Shown here one piece after another: positions 25,501-38,100 of a stretch of DNA of 64,000 bases (positions are counted from its first letter, which is position 1; each line of letters starts with the position of its first letter). The position numbers and the translations under genes are program-made. Origin of the DNA: Sycobia sp. Sy_11 (lineage: Eukaryota > Arthropoda > Insecta > Hymenoptera > Epichrysomallidae); the NCBI GenBank assembly GCA_018907035.1, contig JACCIC010000001.1, forward strand, positions 2,835,001 to 2,899,000, read 5' to 3'. The notes under the pieces were generated by a model. It saw only the letters and a program-made list of their open reading frames with translations. It did no database searches and was not told the DNA's origin.

Positions 25501-28234
25501 ACAAAACTTTCATTTTTCTTTTGTAAGCTAAGTACTTATCGAACTACCCGCATCATTTCTCTAAATAGCTACCAACAGATAGTAATGAAAAAATATAAAA
25601 TATATTGCAATTGACATCGATATAGTGCATTATTATATTTGTTATCCAATATAATAATACATTATGTAGTTTTATAAATACATGAACACTGTAATAGTAG
25701 TAAATTTCAGTACGAATGTAGAAATTGAAAATTTGTCTCTTAAACAGTTTTTGGTTTCAATTGCGTATGTTAACTTTATATTATTATACTTTTCTATTTT
25801 TAAGTAAAATGTAAACTGTAACCTCTGGATTAATAAATAACTAATGATTGTAAACTACCTTTATATTGACCGTTGATTGTATAATTTGTTCCATAGATTT
25901 TTTTTTAAGACATTCACTTATTATCTTCGTATTATCCAATCGACAGTTCAAAGCACTTGCTAAACACCTGGTTGCATATAAATTATCCGGTTGGAAAGCG
26001 GCGGGATCAAGAGCACATCCACTAAATGACACGCCATTATGAAAGAGTCCAGCACTCATTGGCGATAAATAATGATAATGCACACAGGCAGCGCCTGCGC
26101 TGTGGCCAGCTAAAGTTATATGCTTAGGATCCCCTTCAAAATATTTTATATTTTCAGAAACCCAACGTAATGCTAAATTTTGATCTTTTAGCGCCATATT
26201 GCCCGGAATTACATTATCGTTGGTGCTTAGAAAACCTAATGCACCCAGCCTGTAATTTATTGTTACGAGTATTATGTCTCTGTCCATTAAATATTTGGCT
26301 TTATATGTCGAACTTGTGCCACCTTCAAATCCACCTCCATGGATCCAAAATAATACTGGAAGACTTTTATTCTCTTTTCTAATATTTACAGGTATATAAA
26401 TATTTAAATATAGGCAGTCCTCATCTCCCACGACGATATTTTTATCATAATCGTATTGTGGACATTGTGGTGGTGGGAATGTAGCTTTTAGAGTTTTGTT
26501 CCATTTAGTCAAGGGAACTGGAGGCTATCGAAAGAAAAATAGAAGAAATCTTTAAATTTCATATAAAAACATTCAAATCCATCTGATTTGCGATTTTATG
26601 GAAACATAATCACAGCGAAAGCTAATATACTGTAAATCATTTATGTCGCTAATATAAATTATAAAGTAAATATAAGAAATCACAATAAATATTACTAGGA
26701 ATATCACACTAAATATTAACTCATTTTACAAATTCTTGAAAAATTATATGAATATTATATCTTATTGTATCCTGAAAAATTATTCCGGTAAAAACTTTAA
26801 AATTAAATATCATATACATAGAAAAGATAGCGTGCATTTGCAAAATTATCAACAATTATGAAAATGATTTGTATTCATTGCATTAATGAACTCTGCAGAA
26901 TAAAGCAAATTTATTTTTATCTCTAATATTAAATCTACATACTATATTTCTTCGTTATTAACGGTATGATTACTCTTTCAATTAGGGCAGAGAATCATGT
27001 TTTCGATTTCCAGACACGTTGAGTTATGGATACAAAACATCTGCAGAGGTCGAAACCCCAAACTTAATACGAATTCCAAGACTATCCATAGCTTTCGAGA
27101 ATCTCAATCCTCGAAGGATCCGGTTTGATAGATATAATATTTGAGCATCATTTTTTTACTATTATTATTATTAAATATTTAATTATATAATTATTAATAA
27201 TGATTCCATTTATGGACATGCTCGTTGTATTTGCAACATTTGGAAATTAAAATCTTACGAATACAAGACTTATTCTAAACGTTATATTTCCCGAAGATTT
27301 AAATTTAAATTAAATATATCTTGAAAACCATTTAATATTCACTACCTCGATTCTCTTTTTTATTATATATGCTTATCCTATTATCTAACAATTATACTAT
27401 CATAGCGATAACATAGTAGAGTTAAACTTCATCTAAACAAGCGACTTGAAAAGATGTTCAAGAGAGACGAAAGGCACCATGAAGAATGTCTTTATCTTTC
27501 TATGAAACGACGACGGAGTAGGAGAAATAATAAACATATCATAAAACATCTACTCTGCTGATGGTGTTTTAGTTGATGGGCCAAGCATAGCGTTCGTGAT
27601 TTTAGATATTACGTCAGAATACAACAAAAAAGCATAACAAAAAAGTACATGCGTTACTTCAAAGATTACTAAAATTAAGAATTACCGAATAGTTACGAAA
27701 ACATTCCATTGACGTGGCGCCTGTCCAACCCAGCGAAAAGAAAATTTGCCTACTCTTTCGTTGCCTCGTAATACTTTGGTACCGATGAGATCTTCGCAAT
27801 CACGTGCTCAGTACTTGGCCCATCGGCTTTAGGTCTATAAATTGCGGTTACTTCTCAAAATTGCTTCTTACATCTCTCACTTTACCGACATAAGAGAGAG
27901 AGGTACATATTGTTCTTATATGTATAATTTTCTTTCGTAAAGCGAAACGATCAAATAATATTTGTTTATTAGTTTATTAACGCTTATTATTAATATATTT
28001 ATAATTAAGTATATAAAATACCTGAAAACGTAATTTTCCAATTGGCCGCTGTGCATATGGAATGCCCATAAAACTTTTATATGTACGATTTTTCCAAGAA
28101 TAATCAAAATAACCTTGGATCCTTCCCATTGGTGTTACAACATATGTTCTATTCCTGTCGCCATTACATGTAATTGAGAGCATTAGTATTTGAATTGAAA
28201 GCGTCATCAGACTTCTTGAGAATATGCTACTCAT
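22514..28234 (-). CDS. CE-1: secreted type-B carboxylesterase, 6 exons, 552 aa
   Basis: Exons on the minus strand, all with GT..AG junctions: 28,234-28,022; 26,524-25,859; 25,184-25,019; 23,299-22,958; 22,856-22,730; 22,658-22,514 (TGA). The intron phases are 0, 0, 1, 1, 2, and they sum to an uninterrupted 552-aa protein, the normal length for an insect carboxylesterase. Residues 1 to about 25 form a hydrophobic signal peptide. The frame is open upstream of the chosen ATG but offers no other ATG nearby; Met10 is an alternative start with an equally good leader. Landmarks: EDCLYLN (106-112), oxyanion HGGGF (133-137), nucleophile elbow GHSAG (Ser213), Glu342 in HEG, and His466 in GISHGDD. The cysteine pairs Cys92/Cys108 and Cys265/Cys276 match the family's two usual disulfides. 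It probably hydrolyses small ester substrates (hormone, semiochemical or xenobiotic) outside the cell. The substrate cannot be read from sequence. A paralogue, CE-2, lies upstream on the same strand. Confidence 0.93.
25246..25548. mobile_element. mariner-type MITE in CE-1 intron 2, about 303 bp
   Basis: Terminal inverted repeats GGTAGTCCGACAAGTACTTAG (25,246-25,266, written here as 21 positions with key core GACAAGTACTTAG) and the reverse complement of GGTAGTTCGATAAGTACTTAG (25,528-25,548) match at 19 of 21 positions. The layout (GGT..G.CGA.AAGT....) resembles irritans-type mariner ends. The interior has no transposase ORF. It lies between exons 2 and 3 of CE-1 and does not touch the splice sites. 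The exact outer boundary and TA duplication are uncertain. Confidence 0.65.
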
Positions 28235-30682
28235 CTTCTTTTTGCTTTCTTTTGTTGAAATCTGTAGAAACAAGTAAACTTCTTATCTACCAGAGAGGAT
28301 TCTTAAATTTTAAAGGTTAAGATTACTGTGGATTTTCAATAGCTTCAACAGAATAGAATAATTACAATTTACATAATATCTATGATAATAATGAAAATAG
28401 TACTGCAAGTTGTAAATTTCTGCTCCAGGCGTTAAGCATCGAGAGACATGTTTATATCAGGACAAAGGAATAAAATGTTCTAATAAGATTTTCTATTTTT
28501 GTTTATTTTGAAAGAAATATAATTAAATAAACCTATTTTCCTCTATTAAACAGTGCAAATTATTATATTGTGAAAAGTGATCGTTAAATATCCTGTTATG
28601 TTAAGCGGCGCATCGTTAGTACGATCAGATTTTCATCCGGTATCCTCATAAGAGGACGTTTGAATACGAGGAGCGATCAAACGCGATCTCACAATAAATT
28701 AATAATTGGTTCGTAATCGGTGATTAACCAAAGTAAGACACATCATACATAATAATACTATCGGTTTATAACTCGATGATGCCAATTTCAGACTTGTTGG
28801 TTATTGGGAAATTAAATATGAAGCGCACGTATGTAGAGGGTGAACACTATAGTACGAACAGTTTTTGAAACTTCCATTAGCAGGATTAGTGGTCATATAC
28901 TGCGAGGAAAAGTGTACGCCACCTATAATTTGGTGTAAAGTATCCGCCCATTTGGATTAGAAAGGGACTAGAGAAATTTTGACCCTAATCGACCAGTTAA
29001 TTTATTTACTCTTGGCAAATAAAGCTCGTGCACCCAAGGTATATGGGCACAACAGCAGAGTTGCTAGTGCACATTGTATAATGACAAACATAACAAAAAT
29101 TTAATATGTATGAAATGAAAAATTATTTTAGAAAATAAATATTTAGCTAATAAGTTGATGTATATTAATATATTATTTATCTTAGTAAGTTCAATTTAAA
29201 AAACTTATATAGCTGCTTAATATTTACAAATGAATATTTATTAATACCAAAAATTTATCGCAATTAAATTAAAATATCTATTAGTGACGATCTTATATTT
29301 TACAAGAATTTATAATTGAATACATTCATATTACAATGATCATCAACAATCATCATTAACAAAATTTTATTGCATTTTGTGAAATGTTATAGCAATATCA
29401 CATAATAAAGATGGTAACTTCATATATATATATTATGTGTATGTATATACTACGATCGTGCTTACATGCACTTCCTGCAAGTACGGTAACGACATCGAAT
29501 CGATTAAAAATTATAAAAATCAGAGGAAGATTAGTTTGGCTTGTATAGGAAATTAAAGAAAAAATTAAAAATTAAATAAACTGCATACTTCTTTTAATTC
29601 ATTGCAATTATGTACTGTATATAACATTTTCTCTGTTTTTTAAATTTCTTAAATGAAATGATTTTTTAATTCACCTCTAATCAAAACCTTACAAAACTTA
29701 AACATAATACTAACGTTAACAATATTTTCTGCTTTCTTATTACAGTTATCATCAATTTGCATCGATTATATTTATAATTTGTGTGCACCTCCGATAACAA
29801 CGCATACGATAATTATTATTACCAATACTTTTGTTATTCCTGTACATAGAGGAAAAATCAGAGCCTCAATCTTGCTTTGCGTTCTTATTTTATTGAGGCT
29901 ATACTTAAATAAATTGAATGTCAACATTTTATGAAATTAATAAGATTTATTTTGTTTTAAATTGATTAAAAGATCCTGTTATTTATTAAAATTATTTATT
30001 AAAAGATATTTTTATTCTGAAATTTTTGTTAAAAATAATTTCAGTCAAATATTTTTAATGATAAATATTAGATTTACTATATTTCATTTTTTTTTCATGT
30101 TTCATTTATAAAAGATACATAATAAATATTTAGAATATTAAATTATTCTTTTTAAAATTATGCAAATGCATTTAAATAAATTATGATCAATCTTCATATA
30201 ATGAATGGGTTTATAACTATCCTTTTATAACTTATACTATAAATTGTTATAAATTATAAGAAACGTATGAACACGACTAGCAAATTTATTTCAATACATA
30301 TTTATATATAGATTTTCAGGCATTAATTTGTATTTATACGTGTAATTTTTTTGTCAAAAATTAAGATGGAATCTTGCATGCATATTATATAGAATTTCAG
30401 CACTAAACAATATTTGCTCGTGCAATGTTTTTTATCAAATAATAAAAGTCCATTTCATCATTTTTGAAATATTTTCATGAATAATTGTGGTTCAATAAAG
30501 AAATTACAGTAGTCTTTATCATATAATTACTTTTTTATATGCAATACTCGTATAATACAATGAATAAGAAATAACATCTATAAAACTCTGTTTATATTTT
30601 TAGGGGACATTACTCTCGTATATTTTCTATTTATTTTTACACATTATGAAGTTTTTATAAGAATTTCGTGTCAATTACTCGT
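28235..30682. other. CE-1 upstream region, AT-rich
   Basis: This stretch includes the CE-1 5'UTR and promoter, but no clear TATA/initiator pair could be fixed. One GC-richer patch lies at about 28,590-29,060. No ORF has coding character. Confidence 0.45.
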
Positions 30683-31039
30683 ACCATGCAAGTATTAACT
30701 TATTTTATATATTTATTCTTATTTGATACATGTTCTTCAACTTTCGTGGTATGCAGAAGTGCAAAATTATGCATCGACCTAAGCTCGACAGCAAAGAAAT
30801 ATCAAACAGAGAGTAAACAATCATTGGCGTTAATTATTGCAGTAGAACGCAAGGTACTTTTTTTATGTTGTTTAACGTCGCTCTATTTATGCTTACAAAG
30901 ACCGGTGCTAATCAGCGATGGAAATAAAAACGCAAAGTACTTTATGTACTTTAATGACAATTCAAAGTGGTTGACTATTTTGAGCTTTCTTAATAAAATA
31001 CAAAGTACCCCTTCACTATTACAAACTCTGTTTCTATGA
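30683..31039 (+). other. Unverified ORF with signal-peptide-like start
   Basis: From the ATG near 30,686 an open frame of about 117 codons begins MQVLTYFIYLFLFDTCSS, which would serve as a secretion signal. The rest has no domain or cysteine pattern I recognise. A possible donor (AAG|GTACTT) lies near 30,854 and a possible acceptor (TTACAAAG|ACC) near 30,900. In DNA this AT-rich a frame of this length is unusual but not impossible. It could be a small secreted protein, a first exon, or chance. Confidence 0.2.
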
Positions 31040-31492
31040 ATTAAATTATACTTGAATATAGCCGAAAGATTATATCTCTATTTTTTTCTCCCATTGTGCT
31101 TAAGGCCAAATGATTTGCAATTTGCCACTAGTTAATGAATAATCGCACGAATGAAAGACATTCATATGGAACTAATAATTGTGTATATAGTAGATGCATA
31201 GTGAGTTGTGTAAACTTATTTCTGCATATAGAACATTTACTTTCATCCAACACAGAATGAGAAATATTAACAAGCTTAGTCCACATTAATTTTGCGTAGC
31301 ATACATTTCATTTTTCCTCTTTGCAAGACATAAAGTTACCTCTCGGACTTATTATGTATGAATACAATTTTTATAGACCAAACGTAAATATATGAAACGT
31401 GAGAAAATGAAACATTGTAATTTAAACTTAATCATCGAATTAATCAACAAACTATCTAATATTAATTTTTATATGAATAAAAAATTACCTGT

Positions 31493-31838
31493 AGATCAAT
31501 AATAGGTGATCGAAAGATTATGTTACGTACTGGATGTAAATATGAGCTGAATATTTTACTAATAATAGCACAAACGCACATTTTGTCTACATTAACCTCT
31601 TCTGAATGTAAAAGAATTATAACACATGAACTCCCGTTTTTATTCACAATCGTGTCGTGCACGTCGATTGCAATAATTTCAATAAGATTTATAGGGTCAA
31701 TAATCGCATATATCTTTGTTTTTGTGTCAACCAAAAATAAAAATTTATCTTTATCTGACTCACTTGGACTAATAACAATACGCTTGTTTATATTAATTAT
31801 GCAAGTCAATAGAGATAAAAGACAGCTGCTTTGTCTAT
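31493..31838 (-). other. Candidate orphan exon or exon fossil
   Basis: An open minus-strand frame is bounded by a good acceptor (T-rich tract ending TTTCATAG) and a good donor (CTACAG|GTAATT). It encodes about 115 residues, including DKDKFLFLVDTKTKIYAI and then IAIDVHDT. The alternation of hydrophobic strands looks like a PTB/PH-type beta domain, but I cannot name a family. The overlapping plus-strand ORF (31,520-31,840) is the shadow. No adjoining exons were identified, so this is either part of a gene with distant exons or an exon carried here by duplication. Confidence 0.35.
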
Positions 31839-32378
31839 GAAATTTGAGGTAAAAAAACGAATGAAAATGATAACTCAATTAGCAACTAGAACAATTCATT
31901 ATTATTTTCAGCAAATAAACGAATGATTATGATTACGATTAGTCGGATCACTCTTGTAGTATTAATACTAAGATGTAGTTCAGGTAGTTACAATCCGTTC
32001 CACAGGCTACTTTTACACAATACGTCTTTTAGGGTATCTTAAATGTTATTCTCAAAATTTCTGTATTGCCAGGAGCTCATACTAATATAATATTTTGCAA
32101 AGCAATATTATATTATTTCAATGTACATCATGTCAAAAAAAGGATTGTATTACTCTCCTCGTTTACCTCTGCGTCGCGTGATATCGAGAGGCCTTGATTT
32201 TCCAAATCGTTATTATAAATGGATTTATTGCCATTTTCTAAACATACATCTTAATAAACGATTTTCAAAAAATATATATCTTAAAATTGTGAAAAGACTA
32301 ATACATATAAATAGATTTTAGATAGTTCAAACAATATCGACTCTCGATTTTGCTAGAAATTATACATACTGCTTACAT

Positions 32379-33072
32379 ATGTATGAAACTATTCGAACCC
32401 ATCTTCGCACTCATGGCCTGAAATGGCGCAACACAATGAAGACGCCTCTGTTGACTGAAAAACATGTGATAAAACGACTCGCTTGGGCGCATGAAAATAT
32501 TGATAGAGATTTTGAAAATGTCATTTTTCTGATGAATATTCTATATGGGCACGTTGTGTCCTCACGTAGGCATGATCAACTTCTACCAATAAGCTTGTTC
32601 AGCGGACCGTAAAACACGGAATAAAGGTGCATCTTTGGGGCTGCTTCTCAAAGTAGGGATTCGGCATTTTCCACCTCTTTATTAACTACCTACATAATAA
32701 CGTAAATACCGAGAAAATGATAAAAACCTATAAAAAGGCTTTACTAAACGATGGTTCATCAGAAAAAATGAAGATTGGATTCTGTAGAAGGACAACGAAC
32801 CTGAACACCACAGTAAGCTCTATACTGAGTAGAAGACTCAATCCGGCATCGTTACATTGGATTGGCCATCGCAAACGCCCGATGCAAATTCTATTGAAAA
32901 TGTGTGGGCATATATTAAACAGAAGTTTCGTGGAAATCGCACACACAATTTGAATCAGTTGTCTTACCAAATTCATCAGATCTGGAGATCGTTGCCACTA
33001 GAATACGCCATCAAATTAGTACAAAGCATGCCTCGGAGATACCTGGCAATTATCGACGCCGGTGGTGACTGA
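32379..33072 (+). pseudogene. Tc1-like transposase fossil (DD34E)
   Basis: The conceptual translation in three shifting frames follows a Tc1 transposase. TIRTHLRTHGLKWRN and a KRLAWAHEN segment form the end of the DNA-binding half. F-SDE (first catalytic Asp, reached by a +1 shift near 32,527) and VHLWGCFS follow. LQKDNEPEHHS supplies the second Asp (the Q is a TAG stop here), and WPSQTPDANSIENVW supplies the Glu. Exactly 34 residues separate the second Asp and the Glu, as expected for Tc1. Two in-frame TAG codons and at least two frameshifts make it dead. The N-terminal half before 32,379 and the terminal repeats could not be placed. The final stop is at 33,070-33,072. Confidence 0.85.
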
Positions 33073-33899
33073 ACACACATTACTTTGACACATTACATTG
33101 ACCGAATTGGATCATCGTTTGTAATGTGTACAATGTATATATAAATATAAAAGTTTCAACAAATAAATTTCTTTATAAATTAACACGACCGCATTCTTAC
33201 TTAACTTGAATATGTTTAAATGTTAGAATGTATTAGAGTATAATTATATTTATATTGAGGCAAGCATATCGGAACCTGTTGAATTCTAATCGTTAGATTT
33301 ATGTGAAATAGCGTTATGATCTTGGGACTATCTTGGGGAAGCCCCTAAATACAGATAACGATCTGTACTTTAATATGTCCGGCAATATAATGAGAACATG
33401 TACATGCGAAACTGTTTTGAAGGAGCGTGTACGCGAATATTATATTTATATAGAGTTGTGAGAGTTATGTTCATATAATTTGTGTGATGTTCCTTATTTT
33501 TTAATGAAGTATTAGAATTTCTTGTTATTTTCTTTTTAATTTCTTTTATCTTTAAATCAATAAATTGAGTTTTATATTTTTATTTACTTCTTCAATCACA
33601 AAATAGTCTACACTAACGAATGTCTGAAAAGTGGTGATTTTAATATCGAAGGCAAATATTCAGTCATAAAATTTTAACGATATAAAATTCGAGACATTGC
33701 TCAATGAAAATCAGTGCTAAATATATCTCGAAGCAGAGTGTGGATAGGGAAAACATACGTAAGACAAACAAACTTTGTTTGTGTTGGAGTTGAGCTGTGG
33801 TTACCAGCTAAAGTTATTCGGCTAGCATTAGAATACATAGGTTATTCCAAAAGTCTTGAAACACCTGGATAAATCGCAATATACATTATTTTTGGAAGG

Positions 33900-35190
33900 G
33901 GTTAAGCTGCAATCTTTAGTACTTTTCAAAGAAGAATTCGATCAATTTTCATCTTAGAAATAACTTTAAAGATATTCCAAGAACAAGACAATTCTGACCG
34001 GCTTGTACATTTTTGAGAATGAAGATGGTCTGAAAGAGTGTCAGGTGGTCCACAATTCTACAGCATGACAATATTAGATTCAATACTCGCACTAACATAC
34101 CGATAAGTCTAGATATTAATTGACGGTTCGTAAGTCCATCTGTCGCGACAAACGTACTCGAAAGTAATAAACAAGTCTTAATGCCATAATGCATGATTGG
34201 ATAACAGATTCCTTTTAGTGAAGGCGTTCTGTACTGCGTAAGCCTGGTGTCGTTAACTGATTGCTTGAAAACTGTCGACTAGTAGATAAGATCTCGGCTA
34301 TTTGTTAGCAATATGTTCTCCTTCCTACAGAGGATAAATCTTATATATTGTCGGCATGTATTCTATTACAATTGAGTCTCAGTGTATGTTTACCTTCCTT
34401 GCTTCTTCATTAATTTTAGTTGGTGGTGACAGGTTAATGACAGGTAGTGTTGGTCGCTGCGTGCCATACAGATAGTTGGACAGACTCTAAAACCATTTCT
34501 GTGTCATTGTTATTGAGGGCCACATGGATATTATTTTAAAGCCTGGTACGCTTCGCTGGATAGAGCTCGAAGTATGGCTCAAAGAAAAACAGGATGTTTA
34601 TTCCTTGATCCAAACATTTTTGTGTTATTGCATTTAACTGCACAATTCGAAAGATCTACATGACAGCTTTGTATGTTAGGTATGGAAACCTAATTGTTGC
34701 GACTACTTTCCTTTTTGATAATTTTCAAATTTCGGTGCCTTATCCTTATTGCGGTACTCTTTGCTGTCATGGCCTATTAGATTACAATGATATCAGCACA
34801 TATAATTTCGATAGTGTTTCACCACGTGTCCATAATATTAGCATTGCAAATACTGAATAACTTCGAGGTAATCCTGCACACGACAAAAAAACCACTCAAT
34901 GTAACAAAACTAGCTAGTATACTCGTATATATCTCGCGATATATCCTTGCGCACATCATAGACGACGAGCCTCGGCCTATTCTTGGTTGAACACTCCATC
35001 TCAAAGAAATGCATCACATTTTTCGAGCATCTGAGTTTCTCCAGATCGATCTCAGGTGTGGGTTGAAATTTTTTTTGTAATATTTCCTCATATTTGCGGA
35101 GGATAGCTCTTATTACATCAAAAATTTCCACAATATATGCTGGAACATTCGTGTAGTCCCTGGCATATGAGACTGTTACTATATCTTGGT
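33900..35190 (-). mobile_element. Decayed R1-like non-LTR retrotransposon remnant
   Basis: On the minus strand, 35,190-34,912 reads through a coding-like stretch including ARDYTNVPAYIVEIF and RPRLVVYDVRKDIS. The latter matches the 'xxPRLIIYDVPxDIxxEE' segment before the zinc knuckles in R1-type ORF1 proteins. Further on, 34,650-34,555 reads RIVQLNAITQKCLDQGINIL then FEPYFEL, the start of an R1-type apurinic endonuclease (QxN ... D..L ... SEPY). Stops and frame changes separate the pieces. The rest down to about 33,900 is too decayed to place. Assigned from motif order, without alignment. Confidence 0.45.
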
Positions 35191-38100
35191 TTTACCATTA
35201 TTTCTCCTGTCCTTATTCAATGGAAAGATTAAATCTCTCATCTTTTTTGCTAATTCCACGTATTTACAGTTATTCCTCTCATTTATTTTAACCCTCTTTC
35301 GAAGTCCCCTATTCCTTCTCATTTCTCTCCTCTTCTTCTGCTTTCTTCGACATACAAAATACGGAAGCGATAAAAAAGCAATAAAAAAAGAATAAATAAT
35401 CAATAAATATACTATTTATTTTCTCATCCAAGCGCTTTATTTCTGGCATAATCGATATTTGTTTTAAAAAAATGTCCGAAATTTTTTACTACGACCTTAG
35501 TTTGCAAAAAATTATAACAAATCATTATAACGTCCATCGACTGAACTATTTATGATTGAATAGTATTCATAAAATCTTTTTTCTATAAAGTCAACATATT
35601 TTTTCCTCATTCGAACCTATAAACCGCACATCAGTTGCTTGATTCCAATTCTCATGAGGTAAAATATAGTCCTCACCTAGTACGAAAAGGCTTCTTTATG
35701 AATCTTGCTACAACCCACGACTTCACATCGGACCGTAAACCTCTCGCTACGTAAATACAGCCCTTCCGTACCCGGTCAGAAGTGTAATATATTTATACAA
35801 AAAAATTGAAACATCGATGTATCTAAAATAGAAATGAAGCTCATAAATAAGAGATTATTTTAAATACTATAAACAAGCAGATTCAAAACTATCCATCACT
35901 CAAGTTTGTCACCAGGGGGGCAATAGAGAAATCTTTAGGAGTATCAAATTTTTATCTATAATAAATATTATTAAAGAGGAAAAATTGTATGAAAATAAAT
36001 ATTTAATCAATTTGCAAATTTCATCAGACGGAATTTTACATCTGTTATGATTACGTACGAGGCGTTTACTTAAAATATCAAGAACCAAGTCACGTGAAAA
36101 TTAGTAAAGAATCAACTAACGTTTCACGATAATAAAATATAATTAGAAGAGGTCCTAATATCTTTTACTTTTTTAAATATCAAAGAATCTTATAACAAAA
36201 TCTAATATTTCTTTTAGTTATATTTTATAAAAAGACTTAAATAATATTTTGCTTTCTTAAGATAGTCCTAGAAAATTCTATTATGAAATTTTTGTGTCGG
36301 AAAAAAGTAATGAGTAGGACACCGATGGTCAGGTGTTTAGCAATATTGTCCTCGGTACCTAGCTATCAAAGATCGGTACAATCTTATAGCGCGAAATTGA
36401 GATATTTCGTAGACCGTGTAATTTGTAGCAATAATGAGGCCATTATTGCTGCTTAAATGCAGCGATTTTTAGTCCTTTATGACAGCAGGTAATATTAAGG
36501 AAAAAAGGTCAAAACACACTCGGGTGATAAACATGCTTTCGTCCCAAAAAAATTTTGTCGACCCTTTGTTTCATAAGCTACTATTGGAATTTTTGACCAT
36601 CTATTGGAATTTTGACCATTTATCCAAGATAAATTTGAAAAACTAGGCTTTTTATGAATTTTTCAACGTTTCCACACCGATTGTATATGAAAAATTTCCG
36701 TATGTGTTTAAGATTAAACTAAAAAAATTTATTTATAAAAATCATACTTTTTATTCAGAAAGTACTTTTTATTAGTCTAACTAAAATTTGATACCGGAAA
36801 ATTTTGTTTTTTAATTTAGAATAATTTAAATATTAAAGCTGCTAAGGTTAATCTTCCAAAAAGGTATATTTGGAAAGTTAGAGTTTTAAGTTCAAATTTT
36901 GCCGTTTTTTCACAACTTGGTCTACTTCTCGAAACAGAATTAATTGACCATTTTTTGAATATTTAAAATGTTATTTCTAAATATCTAATATACCGAAAGT
37001 ATGATATTGAATTTTTCACAAACATTAATTGATTGCTATTTTACAAAGAGACAAAACTGATAAAGACGATGAAATTTGATCTTGGCAAAATCATAACTAT
37101 TAACATGTAATCGTGGGCGACGAACGTTAAAAGCATTTCTTCATAAAATGGTCTATATTTTCAGAAGAAAAACATTAAGGTCTGAAATATTGAGTCTTTT
37201 GTAATTTTAAAATGATTGTCATTTAAAGAATTTTCTTGCCTATTTCGTAACAAATGCTCAGATTTACGTTCTGTACGTAAATACGAAAGATAAATCTTTC
37301 CTTTTTGCAAATAGCAAGATACTCGACACGAAGCCTATAAATGCTTTAAACCAAAAATGATCTTTTCTTTGATTATTCAATGGTTAAATTGAATTAGATC
37401 TATATTATCACAGAAAAAAATTCTTTAGTAGCATGCTAACTATGAACGATTTATTAAAAGTGGATTTATTTCTGTAATACGTATATTTATGTTATTGACA
37501 TTTTGGCTTTTGACGAAAAGCCCTTTTTGAGACTACAATTAAGTAAATACAGTCAATCGTTTTTATATCAAAATTATTTAATAAGTTTACAAAAAAACTC
37601 ATTATTACACATTATCTAGTGTTTCAGTATTAGTTCGTAATTTTGTTAATATATGTTTTTAAAGCCATTAGCTACTATTGCATCATTAGATATTTGAGAA
37701 AGATTAATCTGTTTACTTGCAACTTCAGCCATGATTTTCAAATTACTCTGATGAGCATTTTGATTTTGATTTTCAATTTATATTTGAAATAACAACTTTA
37801 TACCTACAGCCAGAAAAATTTTACTTTCTTCAATTTTTTTTGACTTTTCAGTTTTTTTTCTATTCTCATATCTACTCAATTTTTTATTAAAGCTTTGTTA
37901 GGAATTTGAATAGAAGTTTAAAATTTAATCAATAGAGTAAAAATTTACTAAAAATGTGTAATATAATATAATTATTATTGATACATTATAAGAAATGCAA
38001 CTTAAATACAGAAAAATTAAATACAGTGTAGAAAAATTAAATTAGATGAGTATCATAAGTAAATGAACAAGAAATCTGGCGATTCATATATGATTAACAA

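Noticed and set aside
26170..26382. Plus-strand ORF of 70 codons
   Set aside because: Antisense shadow of CE-1 exon 2.
27575..27824. 11-bp inverted repeat GATGGGCCAAG / CTTGGCCCATC
   Set aside because: Short arms about 230 bp apart with no extension; could be chance.
31520..31840. 106-codon plus-strand ORF with hydrophobic segments
   Set aside because: Exact antisense of the exon-like minus-strand frame, which has the better splice signals.
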